Source: Sediminibacterium sp. (GTDB lineage: Bacteria > Bacteroidota > Bacteroidia > B-17B0 > Aurantibacillaceae). Taken from it: DNA of 64,000 nucleotides. The notes under the pieces were generated by a model. That model searched no databases. It worked only from the letters and a program-made list of their open reading frames with translations, and was not told the origin of the DNA. Positions within the stretch are counted from its first letter, which is position 1. Every line of letters begins with the position of its first letter. The stretch is taken from assembly GCA_030054095.1 (NCBI GenBank), contig JASGCO010000018.1, positions 1 to 64,000 on the forward strand. The letters run 5' to 3'. The translations under genes were made by a program, and so were the position numbers. This document shows positions 58,978 to 64,000 of the stretch, one piece after another.

Positions 58978-60522
58978 TCAGATCAGTGTTTTTAATAAAC
59001 TTTTTAAACTCACTTTTTCGTCCAGAATGCGGTTGAGATCAGCAATTTTCACCCTTTCCTGCTGCATGCTGTCGCGTTCACGCAAGGTTACGGTTTGATC
59101 TTCGAGACTCTGATGATCTACGGTAATACAGTATGGGGTACCAATGGCATCCTGACGGCGATACCGTTTCCCAACAGCATCTTTTTCGTCGTAAATTACC
59201 ATGTGGTCGAGTTTAAGAGCGTTAACTATTTGCTCGGCCAGTTCTGGTAAACCATCGCGCTTAATCAGAGGAAACACACCGGCTTTAATTGGCGCCAATG
59301 CGGGAGGTAAACTCAATACAGAGCGGGTTTCGCCACCTTCGAGGGTTTCTTCTTTGTAGGCGCTGCTCATGATGGAGAGGAATAAACGGTCAAGTCCAAC
59401 GCTGGTTTCTACTACATAAGGCACGTAACTTCTGTTTTCTTCATTGTCAAAGTACTGTAGTTTTTTGCCACTGAACTCTTCGTGTTGCTTTAAATCGAAA
59501 TCGGTACGGGAGTGTATGCCTTCCAGTTCTTTAAAGCCGAATGGAAATTCAAATTCGATATCGCAGGCGGCGTTGGCGTAGTGCGCCAGTTTTATGTGAT
59601 CGTGGTAGCGGTAATGAGTTTCGCCTAAACCAAGACTTAAATGCCAGTTTAAGCGGGCTTTTTTCCAATACTCGTACCATTCCATTTCGGTACCAGGTTT
59701 AACGAAGAACTGCATTTCCATTTGTTCGAATTCACGCATGCGGAAAATGAATTGGCGGGCCACAATTTCGTTACGGAAGGCTTTACCGGTTTGCGCAATC
59801 CCAAACGGAATTTTCATGCGTCCGGTTTTTTGAACATTGCTGTAGTTTACAAAAATACCCTGAGCGGTTTCAGGACGCAGGTAAATGGTGCTGCTTTCGT
59901 CACTCACCGAACCTAATTGCGTGGCAAACATGAGGTTGAACTGACGTACATCGGTCCAGTTACGGGTACCGCTGATAGGACAAACAATTTCACAATCCAG
60001 AATGAGTTGTTTTACCGCATCCAGGTCACTGGCATTCATGGCCGTTTTAAAACGGGTATTAATGTCGTTGATTTTGTTCTGGTATTCCACCACCCGCGCG
60101 TTGGTGGAGCGGAACATGGCTTCGTCAAAGTTCTCGAAACGTTTTTTGGCTTTTTCTACCTCTTTGTTGATTTTATCTTCAATCTTAGCCACATGGTCTT
60201 CAATCAGCACATCGGCGCGGTAGCGTTTTTTACTGTCTTTATTATCAATTAATGGGTCGTTAAACGCGTCCACGTGCCCACTGGCTTTCCAGGTGGTAGG
60301 GTGCATAAAAATGGAAGCGTCAATCCCTACAATATTTTCGTGTAATTGAACCATGGCTTTCCACCAGTATTCCCGGATGTTTTTTTTCAGTTCGGCTCCA
60401 TTTTGTCCATAGTCGTAAACGGCACTTAGCCCATCATAAATTTCGCTGCTTTGGAAAATATAGCCATACTCTTTACAATGTGAAATCACATTTTTGAAAA
60501 AATCTTCGGGTTTTAACGACAT
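58978..60522 (-). CDS. glyS: Glycyl-tRNA synthetase (single-chain class II)
   Basis: 514 residues, the eukaryote-type homodimeric GlyRS, not the bacterial alpha2beta2 form. Blocks are GYIFQSSEIYDGLSAVYDYG near the N-terminus, the class II motif 2 (FNLMFATQLGS … YLRPETAQGIFVNYSNV), FRNEIVARQFIFRMREFEQMEMQFF and a motif 3 region (SVGLDRLFLSIM), then an anticodon-binding domain (about 400-514, PPALAPIKAGVFPLI). It charges tRNA-Gly. The start at ATG 60522 is natural. The porin gene follows closely in the same direction. Confidence 0.97.
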   Translation of the reverse strand: MSLKPEDFFKNVISHCKEYGYIFQSSEIYDGLSAVYDYGQNGAELKKNIREYWWKAMVQLHENIVGIDASIFMHPTTWKASGHVDAFNDPLIDNKDSKKRYRADVLIEDHVAKIEDKINKEVEKAKKRFENFDEAMFRSTNARVVEYQNKINDINTRFKTAMNASDLDAVKQLILDCEIVCPISGTRNWTDVRQFNLMFATQLGSVSDESSTIYLRPETAQGIFVNYSNVQKTGRMKIPFGIAQTGKAFRNEIVARQFIFRMREFEQMEMQFFVKPGTEMEWYEYWKKARLNWHLSLGLGETHYRYHDHIKLAHYANAACDIEFEFPFGFKELEGIHSRTDFDLKQHEEFSGKKLQYFDNEENRSYVPYVVETSVGLDRLFLSIMSSAYKEETLEGGETRSVLSLPPALAPIKAGVFPLIKRDGLPELAEQIVNALKLDHMVIYDEKDAVGKRYRRQDAIGTPYCITVDHQSLEDQTVTLRERDSMQQERVKIADLNRILDEKVSLKSLLKTLI

Positions 60523-60673
60523 AATCTTATTTTAAAATAACCCTGTAAAATTAGGACTATTTCCCTTTTGTAAGCCGGTCTATTAACAGTTTTTATTAAC
60601 GTAGTCCATTGAAAATCAAATGATGTTTTTTCCAACGGGATTTGTTTCTTCAGTGGATAGAAGGATAAGGACT

Positions 60674-63208
60674 TTAAAAATTATCGTACCACGACCGCTG
60701 GCGAGGTACTTTAATGCTGTTAAGCATGCCGCTTTTTATATTAAGCGTGATACTGTAACGTTTGTTGAAGCCAAACGGAACCCAGTCTATACGGGCCTCC
60801 CAGCATTTCAGGTCGCGGTAAATATTAAAACTGGTATAACTTAAACGTTTGGTAGTAAAGTCGTAACCGCTGGTAATGCCAATGCGCCAGAATTTGGTAG
60901 GCGAAATGTCACCATTGACGTTTAAGGTTTGAACTGTATTTGTTTTACCATTGTCCAGTTTTGTTATGGCAATATTGTAATACGTATTCAAGTTCCAGGG
61001 AATGGCTTCATTTTGCGGTGCCGTTGCGGTAGCTCCCCGTTCGGCGGCATTAGTCATATTAGGGGCTTGCCTTACTTTTTGTGCCGCCAGCAAAGCATTT
61101 GAACTAAAGCTGGCGTTAAGCGCGATGCTGACTGTTTTAAGACGGGCCAGACCTTGCCCTTCGTTATAAGCAAATTTATTTACGGTACGTTTAAGTGTTT
61201 GGTCATAGCTATACGGATTGAATCCGGCGCTTGCCACTACGTCAAAAAACTTCCAGATTTTATTGCGTGCGCTAACGGAAATATCACTCATTTTAAAACT
61301 ATCAGCCGCAAAATTGTAGAAGCCGGCAATACCCAGATTTTGCAGAAGGGTTATTTTTTTAAAAGTGAATCCTGTATCGTTGGTTTGCTTTATTTTGGCT
61401 TCAAGGTTATTGTTAAGATTGACAGAGAGGGCATTTTGTGTCCCTATTCCCGGGCCCCCAAACAAACCTTGTTCAAAAATACTATAGCGTGTGGTATTGC
61501 CTAGTGTATCGGTGTTTACTTTTTTCCAGAATCCGTATTGTTCTTCTCCAAAATCAGGCCGGTACGTATAACCAATGGTAGGGATAAGCAGGTGACGGAT
61601 TTGTTTCAGGCGACGGGTTTTAAATATGTAATCCAGAAATACTTTGGTGTTAAGAGCCGTAGTAAAATTGGCATCGTAACCGGTAACAAAACCGTTTATG
61701 GTATCAGTTTTAATGTAGGGAGGTTTTGTTGTGGTGATCAGTTGTTTAGAAGTACTACGGGTGTACATGACGGAGCTAAGGTTAATTCCCGGGGTAACCG
61801 TAATGTATTTGAAAAGGTTAAAGTTGGTACTGATGGGTAAACTGTGACGGGCACCGTACCGCATGTTCTTTTCAATATCGCCTTTAAACAAAAGACTGTC
61901 TTTGGTGGCATACGTATTTCGTACTTCAAGGAGGTAGTTAATGCCTATTTTATCAAATACATTTTGTTTAACAGCGCCCTCGCGTTTAAACGGAAAAAAG
62001 CGGTTAACGTTAAAGGTTAATTGCGGAAAGCTGATTTCGGTAAGTTGGGTGATGGTGTTTTGGCTGTGTGTGGCATTCAGGTTTAATGCACTGTTACGGA
62101 ATGTTTTGGAGTAGCTAATATTTGATTGAAAGGTATTGGTTAAAAACTGGTTAGAGTTGATGGCATTATAGCGATTGTATTGCTGGTTGATGTAGTTAAC
62201 GTTAGCGGTAAAGCGTACACTTGGATTGTTTTTGTTATCCTGATTGTGTAGCCAGTTAACGGAATACGATTTTTGTTTTTGAAAGGTACTGGGGACGTCT
62301 TTGTCGCCAATATTAAACTCACTGTATCCCAGATTTAAAGAGCCACTGAACTTATAAAGAATCAGGTAATTATTTTGTGTTCGCAGGGCCCAGCTGCCAT
62401 TACTGTATATGTCTCCGCGAATGGTCATATCGGTCATTTCGTTGATGCCCCAGTAAAATCCACCATCTCTCAGGTTGTAACCCTGTGCCGGGCTATTCCC
62501 GAAAAAGGGCAGTAAAATACCATTATGCCGACGTTTGGTATTGGGGAAAAAACCAAACGGTAAACCCAGCGGTGTTGGAACCCCGCCAATTTCGAGGTAC
62601 ATGGGACCGGTAACAATTTTATCGTTTGGAATAATTTTGGCGCGGGTGGCTCTGAACAGGGTGCGGGCATCTTTCTCTTCGCAGGGAATACAGGCCATGT
62701 TTTTCATGTAAACAATATTGGTGCTGTCTTTTTTGATTTCTGCCCCCCGTACCAGTAGTTCGCCCTGTTTGGTGAGTGCGTTGTAAATTTTTCCCCTTTT
62801 ACTTTTAAGATTGTACTTAATGGTGTCGGCCTCCATTTCCTGTTCTCCATCTTTAAAACGGGGGGCATCCGCATATTTTCCCGTACTATCTTTATGCCCA
62901 AATGCCGTTACCAGATTTTTCGCATAATCTATTTTAATACCATAGGCTTTAAGGGTCATGTTGCCGTATTGCACAAACGCGTCGCCAAATAAAATTACCC
63001 GATTGCCCTCGGCTTCGTAACGAATACTGTCGGTAGCGTTATAAGTAATAGTGGTTTCCAGTGTTTCATTTTCAGAAGGCAGGGTGTCGGTTCGGGTAAC
63101 ATTCTTTAACGTATCGCTTACCGGTTCCTGCGCGTATAAAGTAGCTGAAAGGCAAGATATTAACAATGCCGCGAAGAAAACTAAGAACTTATGATGGGAT
63201 TTTGTCAA
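60674..63208 (-). CDS. lptD: Putative LPS-assembly protein LptD (OstA-type)
   Basis: 844 residues. Signal peptide 1-26 (…SATLYAQ). OstA/LptA-like beta-jellyroll (about 60-190, AEGNRVILFGDAFVQYGNMTLKAYGIKIDY … EADTIKYNLKSKRGKIYNA), a Cys pair CIPC (near 173), then a large barrel with GPMYLEIGGVPTPLGLPFGFFPNTKRRHNGILLP and YNLRDGGFYWGINE. It inserts lipopolysaccharide in the outer leaflet. The start is TTG 63208, as no in-frame ATG is available. It is divergent from a cell-wall amidase gene (74 bp between). A TAGATTTG element lies 28 bp upstream. Confidence 0.92.
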   Translation of the reverse strand: MTKSHHKFLVFFAALLISCLSATLYAQEPVSDTLKNVTRTDTLPSENETLETTITYNATDSIRYEAEGNRVILFGDAFVQYGNMTLKAYGIKIDYAKNLVTAFGHKDSTGKYADAPRFKDGEQEMEADTIKYNLKSKRGKIYNALTKQGELLVRGAEIKKDSTNIVYMKNMACIPCEEKDARTLFRATRAKIIPNDKIVTGPMYLEIGGVPTPLGLPFGFFPNTKRRHNGILLPFFGNSPAQGYNLRDGGFYWGINEMTDMTIRGDIYSNGSWALRTQNNYLILYKFSGSLNLGYSEFNIGDKDVPSTFQKQKSYSVNWLHNQDNKNNPSVRFTANVNYINQQYNRYNAINSNQFLTNTFQSNISYSKTFRNSALNLNATHSQNTITQLTEISFPQLTFNVNRFFPFKREGAVKQNVFDKIGINYLLEVRNTYATKDSLLFKGDIEKNMRYGARHSLPISTNFNLFKYITVTPGINLSSVMYTRSTSKQLITTTKPPYIKTDTINGFVTGYDANFTTALNTKVFLDYIFKTRRLKQIRHLLIPTIGYTYRPDFGEEQYGFWKKVNTDTLGNTTRYSIFEQGLFGGPGIGTQNALSVNLNNNLEAKIKQTNDTGFTFKKITLLQNLGIAGFYNFAADSFKMSDISVSARNKIWKFFDVVASAGFNPYSYDQTLKRTVNKFAYNEGQGLARLKTVSIALNASFSSNALLAAQKVRQAPNMTNAAERGATATAPQNEAIPWNLNTYYNIAITKLDNGKTNTVQTLNVNGDISPTKFWRIGITSGYDFTTKRLSYTSFNIYRDLKCWEARIDWVPFGFNKRYSITLNIKSGMLNSIKVPRQRSWYDNF

Positions 63209-63236
63209 ACCGATCGCTTTACCTTTACTAAAGCTG

Positions 63237-63244
63237 CAAATCTA
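63237..63244 (-). promoter_or_regulatory. -7 promoter element (TAGATTTG) of lptD
   Basis: Exact TAnnTTTG on the minus strand, 28 bp before the TTG start at 63208. Confidence 0.5.
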
Positions 63245-63282
63245 CTAAATACTTGGTGTTCACATACACCGGAGCGGAATTA

Positions 63283-64000
63283 ATGGTTAAAAATAGTAAA
63301 TATTTCACCTTATTTGGCATCCTTATTTGGCTGTTCTGTGGGTTTACATGGGGAGGCCCCAAAGGTAAGGCCGGGACGATTAAAACGATTGTTATTGATG
63401 CGGGCCATGGCGGAAAAGATCCGGGGTGTAGCGGAGTAGCGCATAACGAAAAGGGTGTGGCGCTGGCAGTAGCGCTTAAGCTCGGAAAAATTATAGAATC
63501 TCAATTTAAGGATGTAAAAGTGATTTATACCCGAACCACAGATGTGTTTGTGGATCTGGAAGAACGCGCTAAGATTGCCAACCGGGCTAAAGCCGATTTG
63601 TTTATTTCTATTCACTGTAACGCGGCCGGAAAACCGGTACTGATTAAGGATAAGAAAACGGGAAAAATGCGCCCTAAAATGTATAAGAACAAGAAGGGGA
63701 AAATGGTGGTGGTGGAAACGGCTAATCCGGAACCTTTCGGAACAAGTACCTATGTGATGGGGTTAAAGAATGAGGCGGGAAAAATGGAGGTAGCCACCCG
63801 CGAAAACTCGGTAATTTTTCTGGAAGAGGATTATCAGAAAAAGTACGAGGGGTTTGATCCGGAGAGTGAGGAAAGTTATATCATTATGAGTAATTATACC
63901 TCTTCTTATGTTATTCAGAGTGCCAATCTGGCATTGAAAATTCAGGAAGAGTATAAGCGAAAAGCGGGACGTATTGATAAAGGGGTACACCGCCAGAGTA
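63283..64000 (+). CDS. N-acetylmuramoyl-L-alanine amidase (Amidase_3), 5' part
   Basis: At least 239 residues; the gene runs off the window without a stop. ATG 63283 begins MVKNSKYFTLFGILIWLF, a signal peptide or anchor, followed by an Amidase_3 domain. The zinc ligands seen are His in VIDAGHGGKDPG, Glu in HNEKGVALAVA and His in LFISIHCNA, with the YTRTTDVFVDLEERAKIANR block. A lysine-rich insert (about 124-150, LIKDKKTGKMRPKMYKNKKG) sits before the segment NPEPFGTSTYVMG. It cuts the stem peptide from peptidoglycan in the periplasm; the catalytic Glu is beyond the window. It is divergent from lptD. Confidence 0.93.
   Translation, partial: MVKNSKYFTLFGILIWLFCGFTWGGPKGKAGTIKTIVIDAGHGGKDPGCSGVAHNEKGVALAVALKLGKIIESQFKDVKVIYTRTTDVFVDLEERAKIANRAKADLFISIHCNAAGKPVLIKDKKTGKMRPKMYKNKKGKMVVVETANPEPFGTSTYVMGLKNEAGKMEVATRENSVIFLEEDYQKKYEGFDPESEESYIIMSNYTSSYVIQSANLALKIQEEYKRKAGRIDKGVHRQS

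Noticed and set aside
1..64000. tRNA, rRNA, integrase, transposase or phage genes
   Set aside because: I scanned the intergenic stretches for tRNA T-loop and CCA patterns and the proteins for mobile-element families and saw none; a dedicated tRNA and HMM search could still find something.

Overview
The window looks like chromosome of a free-living, gliding-type Bacteroidota (Flavobacteriales or Sphingobacteriales level; I cannot go lower without a search). Supporting signs are at least five complete or partial type A type IX secretion (T9SS) sorting domains, one type B (gliding-motility-associated) sorting domain, TonB receptors with carboxypeptidase-like N-terminal domains, a Porin_10-like porin, a fused E1 alpha/beta 2-oxoacid dehydrogenase, and repeated use of the Bacteroidota -7 promoter element TAnnTTTG, often almost at the start codon. 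I saw no rRNA, tRNA, CRISPR array, transposase, integrase or phage module.

Layout. 1-9.7 kb: tail of a T9SS cargo gene, an alpha/beta hydrolase, two ABC exporter halves with complementary degenerate ATPase sites about 5 kb apart, and the housekeeping genes cdsA, rlmD and truA. 9.9-17.8 kb: a GH18-jacalin protein without a signal peptide, a membrane acyltransferase, a membrane protein / XRE regulator / serine hydrolase operon with a tandem operator, and an outer-membrane protein gene overlapping the E1 alpha/beta gene. 18-24 kb: two large secreted beta-propeller proteins and a BtrH/DUF4872 protein. 24-32 kb: kup, gcvT, comB and a NarL-type two-component pair with a periplasmic propeller sensor. 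32-36.5 kb: a secreted GH5 enzyme, an orphan protein with a contractile-injection-system-type leader, small exported proteins and dtd. 36.5-43.6 kb: metal homeostasis (TonB receptor, DtxR-family regulator, feoA-feoB) and purQ. 43.6-53.6 kb: exported proteins of unknown role, a large type B sorting-domain Ig protein, a PhoX-like protein, a MauG-type peroxidase with a small cytochrome c, and an OmpR-type regulator. 53.7-64 kb: a TonB receptor, a Porin_10 porin behind glyS, lptD and the start of a cell-wall amidase.

How the genes fit together. Much of the window serves the cell surface: T9SS cargo, OM receptors and porins, LPS assembly (lptD), phospholipid supply (cdsA) and cell-wall turnover (amidase). 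Iron or manganese handling forms one neighbourhood: receptor and regulator diverge around a palindrome resembling a DtxR box, with feoAB downstream.

I did not find an obvious new multi-gene system. The best candidates for new biology are: the 395-residue protein with an eCIS-like leader (33504-34691); the signal-less GH18-jacalin protein (9961-11244); a roughly 185-bp repeat found twice, both times between convergent genes and in the same orientation (112-296 and 56884-57067); three 9-bp direct repeats at an exact 21-bp period (44234-44284); and a terminal-inverted-repeat-like segment at about 48182-48332. All family assignments are by eye; no database search was run.
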